Below the pieces are notes generated by a model, which was given only the letters and a program-made list of their open reading frames with translations, was not told where the DNA came from and searched no databases. Positions 18,360-28,008 of a DNA stretch of 64,000 bases are shown here, one piece after another. Source of the stretch: Gammaproteobacteria bacterium (GTDB lineage Bacteria > Pseudomonadota > Gammaproteobacteria > Pseudomonadales > Pseudohongiellaceae). The DNA lies in contig JAJFKE010000031.1 in assembly GCA_021773355.1 (NCBI GenBank), positions 248,001-312,000 on the forward strand, written 5' to 3'. The position numbers were made by a program, and so were the translations under genes. How positions within the stretch are numbered: position 1 is the stretch's first letter; every line of letters begins with the position of its first letter.

Positions 18360-19142
18360 TCAGTCTCGCGTTACTATCAATCTGCTATCACTTCTGCGCT
18401 GCGGCTTTCTTCTGGTCTGAGAATCCTTTTTTTTCCTAAGCATCATTTCACGGTTCAAATCTGAGGCGAGAAAAAGCTCTCTTTCGCAGATCTCAATATT
18501 CTCAGCCAGTATGGCAAACTTGGGATGGTCGAGAGACAGTGTGTGTTCCGCGATTTGCATTCTCAACTTGAACAATTTGTTGGCGGTACGCAAGTGCTCT
18601 ATGCGTCTACCGTCAATATTCACGTTTAGGGCATTGATATGCCAAGCACTAACTTTTTGCAAACCAAGCTCGAGACGAGGGTCATCCATTTCGTACAATC
18701 GACGGTACAAATGCTCCTGATAGGCGTAGTAATTATTAACCCCTTCCCAATTCCGCAGTGAAATTTCAGCAGCAATAATATTGTCAATAATTGGAATCTG
18801 AGATTCATGATAGAGGCCATTATTAATACGTGCGACATGCAGCGCTTGTTTAAAAAGTATAAGTGCCTGTCTGTGTTCTCCACTGCGCTGATTTTGACGA
18901 CCCAAATCTCCCAGAGGTTCAATTTGCCGCTGGTCATAAGCACTATAATCACCCTCCGGCAACACAACTTCGCGAGAAGACTGAACTATAGCGGGCGCAA
19001 GATCATCAGTGATATTAAGGGAAAGGTTCTGGCTATATACCGGGCCAGAGATCAGGACAAAGGCTAGCGTTGCGAGAAGATTCGCAGATGGGGTTGGTAG
19101 TGATAGATGAGACTCTGCTACTAACTGTTCTAATTTCTTCAT
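18360..19142 (-). CDS. Secreted TPR-like hypothetical protein
   Basis: 260 residues from ATG 19142; a longer version starting with TTG at 19178 is less likely because the shorter start gives a better export signal (LLATLAFVLISGPVYSQ). The mature protein is helical: SGEHRQALILFKQALHVAR has the spacing of a tetratricopeptide repeat and two weaker repeats follow. The C-terminus is very basic (MMLRKKKDSQTRRKPQRRSD). I do not recognise a named family. It is 168 bp downstream of the large MoxR/VWA operon on the same strand, after a gap with no clear terminator, so read-through from that operon is possible. Confidence 0.7.
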   Translation of the reverse strand: MKKLEQLVAESHLSLPTPSANLLATLAFVLISGPVYSQNLSLNITDDLAPAIVQSSREVVLPEGDYSAYDQRQIEPLGDLGRQNQRSGEHRQALILFKQALHVARINNGLYHESQIPIIDNIIAAEISLRNWEGVNNYYAYQEHLYRRLYEMDDPRLELGLQKVSAWHINALNVNIDGRRIEHLRTANKLFKLRMQIAEHTLSLDHPKFAILAENIEICERELFLASDLNREMMLRKKKDSQTRRKPQRRSDSRLIVTRD

Positions 19143-19310
19143 AGTGCTGCGCCAGTAATGCGTTTTACTATGGCGCAAAAAACTACATTATTCAATAATA
19201 TTCAGAACTAATTTTACAGTAGTATGAAAGTTTTGTGACAATTTGAAATTATTTTTTTATAAGTATCAATAAGTTAAATTTATGCCCCCCTTATTCATAG
19301 GACGAAGGCA

Positions 19311-21335
19311 CTACCTATAAGTTCGATTAGCAATCATAGCTTCAGCGAGTATTAACAGAATTACCAGACAGAGAATCCACCACCATACACGCTGCGGCCG
19401 CTCCAATTCTTCGATTAATTGTGCTGTCCTCACCTCTCTGGATTGATTTGATTCCGTATCTGGATTAATAATCTGGTCGTACAAATTAGCCACGGCAGTT
19501 CTGCTGAAATTCGATTCCTCGGGAATAATATTCACCGCATAGTTTACTGGGTTACCGTCGACCCTCGCGCTAATCATGCCTGGAGAATCTGCGGAAATGA
19601 TGAAATTCTCACTGCCGAATTCAATGGCATTACCTCTAGCATCCGCTGCCTCTATTGATTGTGCCGTTCCAGCAGGATCGAGATTAAGAGTATCGCCGAC
19701 CTGGTAGGCGCGTTGCTTAGGATTTTGTTGCACCAGGTATCTTAAGGTTTCATGGACAAAGGGAAGGAACAATCCCTGCAAGGCCAAATTATTCCATTCG
19801 AGGTCGAGAGCAGAAGCAAACAGGATCACATTGCCTTGGCCTATATTGCGTTCCAACAAAGCTGGCTCGGTATTATCAAATTGCATGAGCACATCCGCTT
19901 CTGCATCGGCCAATAAGGACCAATGACTCTGAAATCTTGCCGACCAATCGCTGCTCAAAGGGCTTAGAATTGGGTGACGGCGATCAAAATCGGCAATAAC
20001 CAGATAATCATCCAGGCCAAGCTGTCCCCTGTTTTGAATAAGTGCAGGGGCAATATCGGCAAATTGTCTGTTAAATACTTCTGGGCTTACGCGGTCACCG
20101 GGGGCAAGTAACAAACTGCCTCCAGAGCGCACATAGTTTACGATCACTGCAGCCTGACTGGTGCTCAAATCTCCAACATTCAGCAACACAGCAACATCAT
20201 TCTGTCGCAAAGATGCAGCACTCAGTTCCGCCGGCTCAATCGTCTGTAGAACAAATGGGGACTGAGCAGCGCTGCTCACTGCAAGTCCAAACCAATGACC
20301 CTCATCATCAAACCAATCATCAGAAGCCTCACCGTTGACCAATAACACTCTAATTTTGGGTAATACATCGACAGTAAAAAAATAGGAATTATCGACACTG
20401 AAATTATCCCCACTTACCCTCACCTCGCCATTGTGAGTACCCTGTGCATCGAAGCTGGTAGTAAATGTAACCACTTGTTCGGAACGGTCAGCTAAATCGA
20501 TGGCAGAGCGTTCGATAAACTCCCCATCGACAAACAGGCTCACGTCCCCCTGCTGCAAATATAAAGTACCTGTTGAGCGAACTCTAGCCAGTATCTGTTG
20601 ATCGGCGGCGTCCTCTAGCAACTGGTCTGGAGACCTCACGTCAGTGAGAGCCAGGTTACTACTCTCGGCAGAACCGACATCGATCCCCGCAAAAGCAGTT
20701 CCAGGAGCAAGTTTCCAAGCATCCTCAGTGTCACTCAATGCAAGGTCTTGGAAATCCGAAATCAGATAGACGCCGCGGTTTTCGTAACGTGAGGTTTCCA
20801 ATAATTGATCCGCCAGTCGCAGGTTTGGCATATATCGTGTCGTTCCATAACCGGGCTCGCTTAAGCCATTAATAACACCACGTATAGCATCGATATCTGT
20901 ACTCAGTTCACGCACCACATCGGCAGAACTAGAAAAACCAATTAGTGCCACCTCGTCGCCAGAGGTCATATCATCCAGAATGTCGAGAGCTTCCTGCTTC
21001 GCTCGATCAAAATTGTCCGCGTAGCGCATGCTCATGGAAAGATCGAGCATAATCACGGCGGACATCGGGTCGGCATCCAATAACCTGGCAACTGTCTGGT
21101 CAAACAGCGGTCTGGCGAAGGCAAACACCAATAAGGCTATAACGGCAGATCGAAGCAGCAGCAGCAACCACTGTTGAATATGTTGAAACAAAATCAACTT
21201 CTTGGAGGTTTTCTTGAGGAAGCGAATGGTACTAAACATCAACTTTGGCGGCTTTTCCTTGCGAATAAGATGTATCGCAATCGGGATAAGCGCTGCCAGA
21301 AGGCCAAGCAAAAATAGTGGGGTAAGGAAAACCAT
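19311..21335 (-). CDS. BatA-type membrane protein with VWA domain
   Basis: 674 residues. The N-terminus is the aerotolerance-regulator (BatA) module: LFLLGLLAALIPIAIHLI, then KPPKLMFSTIRFLKKTSKK and a second helix. A VWA domain follows with the metal site DLSMS (D-x-S-x-S). Residues about 330-470 look like a class I glutamine-amidotransferase fold (IRVLLVNGEA ... VNYVRSGGSLLLAPGD), probably without catalytic activity, and one helix closes the protein (WWWILCLVILLILAEAMI). Its ATG follows directly on the DUF58 stop codon (TAGATG), so translation is coupled. It is the last gene of the operon. Function of the family is not established beyond stress or envelope roles. Confidence 0.88.
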   Translation of the reverse strand: MVFLTPLFLLGLLAALIPIAIHLIRKEKPPKLMFSTIRFLKKTSKKLILFQHIQQWLLLLLRSAVIALLVFAFARPLFDQTVARLLDADPMSAVIMLDLSMSMRYADNFDRAKQEALDILDDMTSGDEVALIGFSSSADVVRELSTDIDAIRGVINGLSEPGYGTTRYMPNLRLADQLLETSRYENRGVYLISDFQDLALSDTEDAWKLAPGTAFAGIDVGSAESSNLALTDVRSPDQLLEDAADQQILARVRSTGTLYLQQGDVSLFVDGEFIERSAIDLADRSEQVVTFTTSFDAQGTHNGEVRVSGDNFSVDNSYFFTVDVLPKIRVLLVNGEASDDWFDDEGHWFGLAVSSAAQSPFVLQTIEPAELSAASLRQNDVAVLLNVGDLSTSQAAVIVNYVRSGGSLLLAPGDRVSPEVFNRQFADIAPALIQNRGQLGLDDYLVIADFDRRHPILSPLSSDWSARFQSHWSLLADAEADVLMQFDNTEPALLERNIGQGNVILFASALDLEWNNLALQGLFLPFVHETLRYLVQQNPKQRAYQVGDTLNLDPAGTAQSIEAADARGNAIEFGSENFIISADSPGMISARVDGNPVNYAVNIIPEESNFSRTAVANLYDQIINPDTESNQSREVRTAQLIEELERPQRVWWWILCLVILLILAEAMIANRTYR

Positions 21336-22229
21336 CTAAAAACTCTTCGCCCGCTTGCTCATGTAGGAGGACAGAGCCTGGTCCAGCGGCTTAGCTGTAT
21401 TCATAAGACAATAGTCAACGCCACTAGTCTGACATTGTTTCTTACAATACGACAGGAATTCGTTCAGGTTTTGCAGATAGGCCTTTCGAATCGTTGCGGG
21501 AGTAGTGATATAGGACTCGTTGTTTTCCATGTCAATAAACTCGGAAGCTTCATTAAAAGGAAAATTTAATTCGGCATCATCCATGACATGAAACACAATG
21601 ACGTCGTTACCCATAGCACGCAGGTTTTGTAGAGTACTTATTACCCGTTCTTCGTCATCGAGCATGTCGGTTATTAGCACCACCATGCTTTTCTTGTTGA
21701 GTGAGGCGGCAAGGTCGGTCAGCGGTTTAACTGTATCTGTTCTGGCGCCAGGTTTTAACTGAGCTAAAGTTCTCAGTATCTGCATCAGATGTGGCTGACG
21801 ACACTTTGCTGGAATATAGTTATTCACCTTGTCATCGAATGTAATTAGACCAACAGCATCACGCTGCCTGTTGATAAAATAAGCTAAGGCGGAAGCTAGG
21901 GTAATCCCATACTCTAATTTGCTGTTACCTGCGGATGTATAGGTCATCGAAGCGCTGGTGTCCAATACTATGACACAGCGAACATTTGTCTCGTCTTCAT
22001 ACTGCTTAATATAAAGTTTTTCGCTTCGCGCGTATAATTTCCAATCGACGTGACGCATATCGTCGCCACGGTAGTAATGACGATAATCATTAAATTCAAC
22101 ACTAAACCCTCGATGTGGGCTCTTGTGTAATCCAGACAAAAAACCTTCAACCACAACCCTCGCTCTCAGCTCAAGATTGTCCAGCCCAGCGAGCACAGTT
22201 GGATCAAGAAAATTAGGAGAATCTGACAT
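21336..22229 (-). CDS. DUF58 protein with degenerate VWA domain
   Basis: 297 residues. It carries the DUF58 signature FSGLHKSPHRGFSVEF-like start, YRGDDMRHVDWKLYARSEK, then a VWA domain whose metal site is DTSAS in VIVLDTSASM. DUF58 proteins almost always neighbour a MoxR ATPase, as here (the moxR gene ends 46 bp upstream). They are thought to be partners or substrates of the ATPase in assembling an envelope complex; that role is inferred from family context. A ribosome-binding site AAGG precedes ATG 22229. There is no membrane segment, so it is cytoplasmic. Confidence 0.92.
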   Translation of the reverse strand: MSDSPNFLDPTVLAGLDNLELRARVVVEGFLSGLHKSPHRGFSVEFNDYRHYYRGDDMRHVDWKLYARSEKLYIKQYEDETNVRCVIVLDTSASMTYTSAGNSKLEYGITLASALAYFINRQRDAVGLITFDDKVNNYIPAKCRQPHLMQILRTLAQLKPGARTDTVKPLTDLAASLNKKSMVVLITDMLDDEERVISTLQNLRAMGNDVIVFHVMDDAELNFPFNEASEFIDMENNESYITTPATIRKAYLQNLNEFLSYCKKQCQTSGVDYCLMNTAKPLDQALSSYMSKRAKSF

Positions 22230-22275
22230 TACGACCTTTTTTGTTAGTTACAAAAGTATTTTCACGCTAGCTCAA

Positions 22276-23322
22276 CTAAAGGTCAGAAACCGGTTGCGGC
22301 ACTTCATCTAGCAGTCGTTGAATAACATCATCGGTTGTAATTCGCTCAGCTTCAGCATGAAAATTCAATATGATCCTATGTCGCATCACTGACGGCGCCA
22401 GGGCTCTTACATCGCCGTAGGAAACATTGTAACGGCCTAAAAGCAGGGCTCTTACCTTGCCCGCAAGAATCAAATTCTGAGAAGCACGAATACCGGCGCC
22501 CCAACTCACCCAATCCTTTATAAATTGTGGCCTGTTTTCTGTCTGCGGCCTGGAGGCATGAACCAACCTAACGGCATACTGAATAACAGCTTCCGCTGCT
22601 GGTACCTGTCTGGCAATTCGTTGAAATTCGAGAATGTCTTCCCCACTCAATGGGTGCGATAGCACGGTGTCATTCGTCTGTGTCGTGGTGCTGACCACCT
22701 TGACTTCATCTTCTTCACTTAAGTAGCCTAACTCTATCTTAAACATAAAGCGGTCAAGCTGGGCTTCCGGTAAGGGATAGGTGCCTTCCAATTCGATGGG
22801 GTTCTGGGTAGCAAGTACAAAGAAGGGTGCTGACATAGGATAGGTAACGCCAGCGGCAGTCACTTGGCGCTCTTCCATTGCCTCTAACAAAGAAGACTGT
22901 GTCTTCGGGGGTGTTCTGTTAATTTCATCTGCTAATAATATATTAGTGAAAATTGGCCCTTTAATAAATTTTAGAACACGTTTTCCATCAGATTCTTCAA
23001 CAATTTCCGCACCTACCACATCAGCTGGCATTAGGTCCGGCGTGAACTGAATTCGACTAAAATCAACTTTCAAGATATCTGCCACAGTTTTAATCAAGAG
23101 TGTCTTCGCTAGCCCTGGAACACCGGTAACCAGACAGTGACCACCGGCAAACAGCGCAATTAGTAATTCATCGATAATATCTTCCTGACCAATAATAACC
23201 TTTCTTATCTCAGCGATGATCTGATCTCTGCCTTCCTGCATCTTCTTAACCAGCGAAAGATCATCAGAACTGTCAATCTCTGCCACTTCTTCTGCGTCTA
23301 CTACTTGTTCTATATCTGTCAT
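22276..23322 (-). CDS. MoxR-family AAA+ ATPase
   Basis: 348 residues. Walker A is GVPGLAKT, Walker B LLADEINRTPPKTQSS, sensor 1 ATQNPIELEGTYPLPEAQLDRF and the C-terminal helical lid contains SPRQT-like SHASRPQTENRP. The N-terminus is acidic. MoxR ATPases use ATP to help mature or metal-load VWA-containing partners, and here two VWA membrane proteins and a DUF58 protein are in the same operon. It is the likely motor of the system. Start ATG 23322 is preceded by AGGAATT. Confidence 0.95.
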   Translation of the reverse strand: MTDIEQVVDAEEVAEIDSSDDLSLVKKMQEGRDQIIAEIRKVIIGQEDIIDELLIALFAGGHCLVTGVPGLAKTLLIKTVADILKVDFSRIQFTPDLMPADVVGAEIVEESDGKRVLKFIKGPIFTNILLADEINRTPPKTQSSLLEAMEERQVTAAGVTYPMSAPFFVLATQNPIELEGTYPLPEAQLDRFMFKIELGYLSEEDEVKVVSTTTQTNDTVLSHPLSGEDILEFQRIARQVPAAEAVIQYAVRLVHASRPQTENRPQFIKDWVSWGAGIRASQNLILAGKVRALLLGRYNVSYGDVRALAPSVMRHRIILNFHAEAERITTDDVIQRLLDEVPQPVSDL

Positions 23323-23397
23323 GTCTAATTCCTGTCTCTCGATTATTCCAATTTTTCTAGTTTGGTTTCAGGTGGCTTTAGTAAAACGTCAGTTCAA

Positions 23398-24255
23398 TCA
23401 ATGACTGAAAGCGTATATCAAGTAATTTATTCCTATTTTGTAAGCTTCGTTGGTGTACTTGGTGGGATAGCCTTTATAGAAAGTATGCTCCCAACCGTCA
23501 CCCAAATCAGTGTTGTAATTTGCCACCATCATTACTCGACCATCATCATCCAACACCGCGTAAATTTCCGGCGGATAACTGGGGTCATCCAATTTCATGA
23601 ATCCACCATAGTCCCAGGTAACCATTCGGCCTGGAACCTGAGCCACTTCATCTATATCGAAGAACACATGAAATATTTCATGAGTGGTATCTAATTTAAT
23701 TATTTCTCGATCGGGAAATATTTTCCCCATTTCCATGAACATGTCATCAAGGTGCGGCTGACCCCAAAAATCATCAACCATAACAAAGCCGCCACGGAGC
23801 ATAAATTCACGTAGAGATTCTATCTCCTGCGGAGAGAAATTCGGGCCGCTGTAGGAGGAACCAATCGGCACCCGCTTCCAATTCATATAAAGAAATATGT
23901 TCTCGAAAAGCCGTGGGTCTGTAATCTCGATATACTCATAATTGCGAGGATTGGTATCGACATTGGTGTAGCGTTGAACGCCACGCAAAAAATTCTCATC
24001 GGAATCCGGATAGTCGGTATCCCACCAGCCGCCGCGGCGGCGCATTCCATATCCGCCCCGGCCTCCGCCAGCATGGTTGGTGTACTGCCCTCGCACCCAC
24101 TGAAAGTCCGTAATCTCATTGCCGTAGATAGACAAATCTTCGTTGTTTCCGAACTGCAATACCTGGGCGAGGGCTGCTGAATTACCTAACAGCAAACACA
24201 GGGAAAACAGCAATACTAATTTATTCAAGATTCTCAATTTAATCCGAATCTCCAT
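23398..24255 (-). CDS. Secreted DUF4159 protein
   Basis: 285 residues with a signal peptide (LVLLFSLCLLLGNSAALAQ). A glycine/arginine-rich stretch around residues 60-75 is followed by the DUF4159 core: SPQEIESLREFMLRGGFVMV, then DDFWG, GKIFPDREI and HEIFHVFFDI. The fold is related to glutamine amidotransferases, but the family has no known enzymatic activity. DUF4159 is a regular companion of MoxR/BatA loci and in some bacteria is fused to BatA. The start overlaps the end of the upstream TPR-peptidase gene by 17 bp, showing tight coupling. Confidence 0.9.
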   Translation of the reverse strand: MEIRIKLRILNKLVLLFSLCLLLGNSAALAQVLQFGNNEDLSIYGNEITDFQWVRGQYTNHAGGGRGGYGMRRRGGWWDTDYPDSDENFLRGVQRYTNVDTNPRNYEYIEITDPRLFENIFLYMNWKRVPIGSSYSGPNFSPQEIESLREFMLRGGFVMVDDFWGQPHLDDMFMEMGKIFPDREIIKLDTTHEIFHVFFDIDEVAQVPGRMVTWDYGGFMKLDDPSYPPEIYAVLDDDGRVMMVANYNTDLGDGWEHTFYKGYPTKYTNEAYKIGINYLIYAFSH

Positions 24256-26920
24256 CTACAGACTGTAACAGTATTCTCTGAGCTCGCTGGTAGCTGGGCG
24301 CTGTTTCCAGAGCTCGCAATATATTTTCCTTTGCTTGTAAAGCTTGTCCGTTCTTCAAATAGGCTTCAGCCAAATTCGTTTGCGCTTCAGCCGGATCATT
24401 TATCTCCAGTTTAAGCAGTACCTCATATTCTGTGACTGCCAAGGCACTGTCTCCTATACTGTCCGCATAGTCGGCTTTTAATTGATGGACATCATTGCGA
24501 TAGGGGTCCACCTGGATTGCTCTGTCTATATAGTATTCTGCGCGCTGGTAATCGCCGCCTTGCAGCGCTGCCTCTGCCAGAATTATTGCAGAAGCATAAT
24601 CATGTTGCAGATTTTCCAACAACAACTCCAACTGCTGTAATTGCGCTTCGCGATTACCTTCCTTCTCATAGATCTGAGAAAGCACTAGAGGAGGACTGGG
24701 ATATCCAGTGTAGGAAGGTAGCAATTCATAGGCTTTGTTTAAGTAATCCTTAGCTTCAAGGAAACTCTCTTCCTTAAATAATACGATGCCTAACTGTAGG
24801 TAAGCTTGAAAGTCTCTATCGTTTTCTTCTATGCGTGCTCGCATATGCTGCTTCAGTGAAGCGTTATTGTAGAGCTCTGCCAATATCGCGCTGGAATTTT
24901 CCCGTACGCCATGGCCGTGACCATCACCTTCGTCGGGAACATCCTCAGTGTGAACATAGACGTTTATCTCGGCAACCCGACCATCGATCCAGCTCGTGAA
25001 TCCTTCATCAAACTGTGCCAGGCTCACATCAAATACCTCATCGAAGCGCTGATCGTCTTCTTTTATGTAAGCATATTGATCAACCAACTCCACCAGCTTT
25101 TCGAAACCATATTCATCAGTAATGTAGTCAACCACCAAATACGCCTGGAAATAGGCAAAACCAAGATCTGCACTATTACGTGCACCAGAAAATCCGGAAT
25201 TCAGATCAGCAATATTCAGCAATTTATCTTGCTCAGCCGCTCTAACCAGGTCCAGTCCTTGACTACGCCCCCAGTAAGGTCGACCCTCTCGTTCTTCCCA
25301 TACAGATATGCCTTCAGACAACCATCGAGGCATGCGGTTTCCTGTCATCTGCAGTGTTATTACATGCATGAACTCGTGCCATACGATCTCTTGCCAGTTG
25401 GCCGAGAGAGTGTCTGGCGAAATTAACGTTATCACCTTACCAAAACAGATGCCGACCAAAGGGCCAATATCAGGCAAACCGACCGAGCGTACGGCAAAGT
25501 CTTCGGATTTTTCGAAGACTTCAATCAGAATCGGTCCTTCTGGCTCGTAGTCATATTTAGCGGTAAGGGTATCCCATCCTTCTTCCAAGAGGGGCTCAAG
25601 ATAGGGCCAAAGAATATCCGCATCGTTCTGGCTCATGTGAACCTTGAAGTGCTCACTCTCTTGAGTCGTGTATGTCTCCAGCGTATCGAACACCTTCAGC
25701 ATATTGGATGTCATTACATTGAATGGGTCATTCTCATAACCAATTTCCAGATTCCTCTTACCCTCCACTTCTTCACCGAGACGAATCAAATTACTGCCCA
25801 GTAATGTATATCCCTGCCAATATTGAGGATCTGCCGCTATCGCTGCCCTGGCAAATTCGACCGCCTGATCAAACAAATAGTTATTACCGAAAGCGTCCGC
25901 AATATTACCTAAAAATTCTGCATTACCCGGACTAAATGACTCAACCTGAGCAAGGTAGCGCTCATACTCGTCGGTTCGTTCCTCCAGTGCCGCCCTGGAA
26001 GCCAACACAGACAGAGTTTTTAATGATTCGGGGTTCAGGGCTAACACGCGTTCAAAGTAATCCTGTGCCTCATCTTCTCGACCATTCACTAATAATAATT
26101 GGCCGTAGGTTTCCATTGCCGGAATCGAGTTCGGATTGATAGCCAGGGCTCTCTGCAGCGCGCGCTCGTCACCAACAACATTTGCTATGCCTACCAGAGC
26201 AGGGGTGAAACGGCTATTTATATCCAACGCCTCTTGATAGGAACGCTCGGCATCGGAGGCATTGTATTTTTCCAAGAACAGATCACCCCAAAGAGCATGC
26301 GCTTCAAGATTGTTAGGATTTGCTCTGGTCGCCTCATTAAACAGGCTGTTCGCATCATGGAAGTTTCCCAGAAGCCAACTTGCCAGAGCTACCATGGCAA
26401 CATCTTCCGAGCTGAAAACCAAACCGTTGTTGTAGCGCTGTACCGCCCGCTCCAGTATCTGAGCTGCGATTTGTTTTTCACCGACGAAACGCAACAGGCT
26501 ACCGTATTGAACCAGAGTACGAACCGGTGGATCCGCTAAACCGGACACCGCCGCCTCCAGTATCGCCAAGGCCTGCCTTGATTCCCCAACTGAGCGCTTT
26601 ATTTCCGCCAGCTGTGTGCTAAGCAACGGGAATCGTGCATAGTCATCGTCTTCGATCGCATCTTCAACAACGCTCATCGCTTCCTGATAGTTGCCCATCA
26701 TCGCGAAAGCTTTGCTTGCACCAACTAAACCTTCATTTCTATCCAGCCCGTCAGCCATCTGGAAAATATCGCTAGCGGCCGCATAGGAACCCGTCATTAA
26801 TAACTGCTCGCCACGAAACAGAGGCGAGTCTCCGGTATTGGTCTGTCCTGCATTTTGAGCGGCCGCATTAAATGCAATCGTTAGCAATAATGCAGCAGCC
26901 AGTGAATATTTATTTGCCAT
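24239..26920 (-). CDS. Secreted TPR protein with gluzincin-type metallopeptidase domain
   Basis: 893 residues from ATG 26920, which comes 4 bases after the stop of the upstream gene and begins a signal peptide (YSLAAALLLTIAFNAAAQ). Residues about 30-420 are TPR repeats (for example ANPNNLEAHALWGDLFLEK). A peptidase_MA-like domain follows, with the zinc motif H515-E516-F-M-H519 in VWHEFMHVITLQ and a downstream helix (FAYFQAYLVVDYI) where a third ligand may lie. A second TPR block closes the protein. It is probably a periplasmic protease or protease-like scaffold. A longer frame starting at 26953 would overlap the upstream gene. Confidence 0.85.
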   Translation of the reverse strand: MANKYSLAAALLLTIAFNAAAQNAGQTNTGDSPLFRGEQLLMTGSYAAASDIFQMADGLDRNEGLVGASKAFAMMGNYQEAMSVVEDAIEDDDYARFPLLSTQLAEIKRSVGESRQALAILEAAVSGLADPPVRTLVQYGSLLRFVGEKQIAAQILERAVQRYNNGLVFSSEDVAMVALASWLLGNFHDANSLFNEATRANPNNLEAHALWGDLFLEKYNASDAERSYQEALDINSRFTPALVGIANVVGDERALQRALAINPNSIPAMETYGQLLLVNGREDEAQDYFERVLALNPESLKTLSVLASRAALEERTDEYERYLAQVESFSPGNAEFLGNIADAFGNNYLFDQAVEFARAAIAADPQYWQGYTLLGSNLIRLGEEVEGKRNLEIGYENDPFNVMTSNMLKVFDTLETYTTQESEHFKVHMSQNDADILWPYLEPLLEEGWDTLTAKYDYEPEGPILIEVFEKSEDFAVRSVGLPDIGPLVGICFGKVITLISPDTLSANWQEIVWHEFMHVITLQMTGNRMPRWLSEGISVWEEREGRPYWGRSQGLDLVRAAEQDKLLNIADLNSGFSGARNSADLGFAYFQAYLVVDYITDEYGFEKLVELVDQYAYIKEDDQRFDEVFDVSLAQFDEGFTSWIDGRVAEINVYVHTEDVPDEGDGHGHGVRENSSAILAELYNNASLKQHMRARIEENDRDFQAYLQLGIVLFKEESFLEAKDYLNKAYELLPSYTGYPSPPLVLSQIYEKEGNREAQLQQLELLLENLQHDYASAIILAEAALQGGDYQRAEYYIDRAIQVDPYRNDVHQLKADYADSIGDSALAVTEYEVLLKLEINDPAEAQTNLAEAYLKNGQALQAKENILRALETAPSYQRAQRILLQSVDGDSD

Positions 26921-26924
26921 AGCT

Positions 26925-27992
26925 CTACTGCTCAACACCATTAACTTGATCATTGAATTGTCCTGTGGCCCTAGCCAAATCGATTAACAATACTTCCATC
27001 TGCTGCCAGTAGTCCGCTTCCAAAAATTCTGCCCTGCGACCGCGTAGAATAAAAACAGAACGTTCCAGGTCTTGCATGCGGCTCTTCAAACGAATTGCCT
27101 CTTCTGACAAACCAATTGTTTCATCAACTAGATTATCAATATAGGCAATCTCAGCCAGCCTACCGTCAATCTCTGCGACAGTAGGGTTTAAGCTAAACAG
27201 TGCATCGCCGTTGTCATCCAGTCCTGCATGCTCGGAAGCCAACCTTCCCTGCTCTTCGTAAAATTCTTCCACGTTGCTCTTTGCATAGTTAAAGGCTTCC
27301 AACATGGACACTCGATTATTCTTGTCCCTATCCCCATTTCGATTATCCAGAGCCTGAATAAAGTAGTTCGAGAATACTGGATCATATTTTTCGGAAGAGG
27401 ATCGAGTAGAAGAAATAACCACCCTGCCCTCACTTGACAAAGACGCAGAGAATCCATAACTGGCTGAGGTAGTGTTAACAATCACCATGTCTTGTTGATC
27501 AAATACATCGAGCATTTGCGAAAATTGAACGCCGGTAATATCCGGTCCAACGATATTGAACTTGGACTCATCTTCCGTACCACTACCATGACCAATCAAA
27601 TAGATAGTAATCTGATCACCTGTTTCTACTATTGACTCCAGCCTTGCAAACTCTTGCTCTATTCCATTTAGGTCACAGGCAGCATCAATTCGCTCCGCGC
27701 CAACAGCTTCAGCCTCTCCATTATCAAATAGTAGAGAAATGGTATCTGCGCTATAGCCGTAGTCTCTGGCCAGTATGTCGTGCAAGGAAAAGGCCCATTG
27801 CTTAAATCGAGACTTATTCTCATCACCTACCGTTGGACCTGCTAGGATTACCGCATATTTAGTCGACTCTGGCCTGTCAAGGAAAAATTCATTGCTGGCA
27901 GAGCGGCCATTAATTTGAGCCACAGCAGAACTTGCAACTAGCAGAGTCAAACCAAAGAATACTGTACTTCTGTAAAAAAATAGTTTTTTCAT
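26925..27992 (-). CDS. Secreted caspase/C13-fold protein lacking the catalytic cysteine
   Basis: 355 residues from ATG 27992 with a signal peptide ending near SSAVAQ; a TTG 15 bases upstream is an alternative. The clan CD peptidase pattern is clear: strand 1 KYAVILAGPTVGDENKSRF, then L.....Y......L, the His motif ITIYLIGHGSG (His135) and the next hydrophobic strand MVIVNTTSASYGFS. In active members that strand ends in the nucleophile (..C.SG); here Thr-Thr-Ser (174-176) occupies the place. A coiled-coil-like C-terminus (about 270-340) follows. It is likely a pseudo-peptidase or a threonine/serine variant. It starts 16 bases after the stop of the upstream VWA gene. Confidence 0.75.
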   Translation of the reverse strand: MKKLFFYRSTVFFGLTLLVASSAVAQINGRSASNEFFLDRPESTKYAVILAGPTVGDENKSRFKQWAFSLHDILARDYGYSADTISLLFDNGEAEAVGAERIDAACDLNGIEQEFARLESIVETGDQITIYLIGHGSGTEDESKFNIVGPDITGVQFSQMLDVFDQQDMVIVNTTSASYGFSASLSSEGRVVISSTRSSSEKYDPVFSNYFIQALDNRNGDRDKNNRVSMLEAFNYAKSNVEEFYEEQGRLASEHAGLDDNGDALFSLNPTVAEIDGRLAEIAYIDNLVDETIGLSEEAIRLKSRMQDLERSVFILRGRRAEFLEADYWQQMEVLLIDLARATGQFNDQVNGVEQ

Positions 27993-28008
27993 AAGCGCAT
28001 AAAACAAA

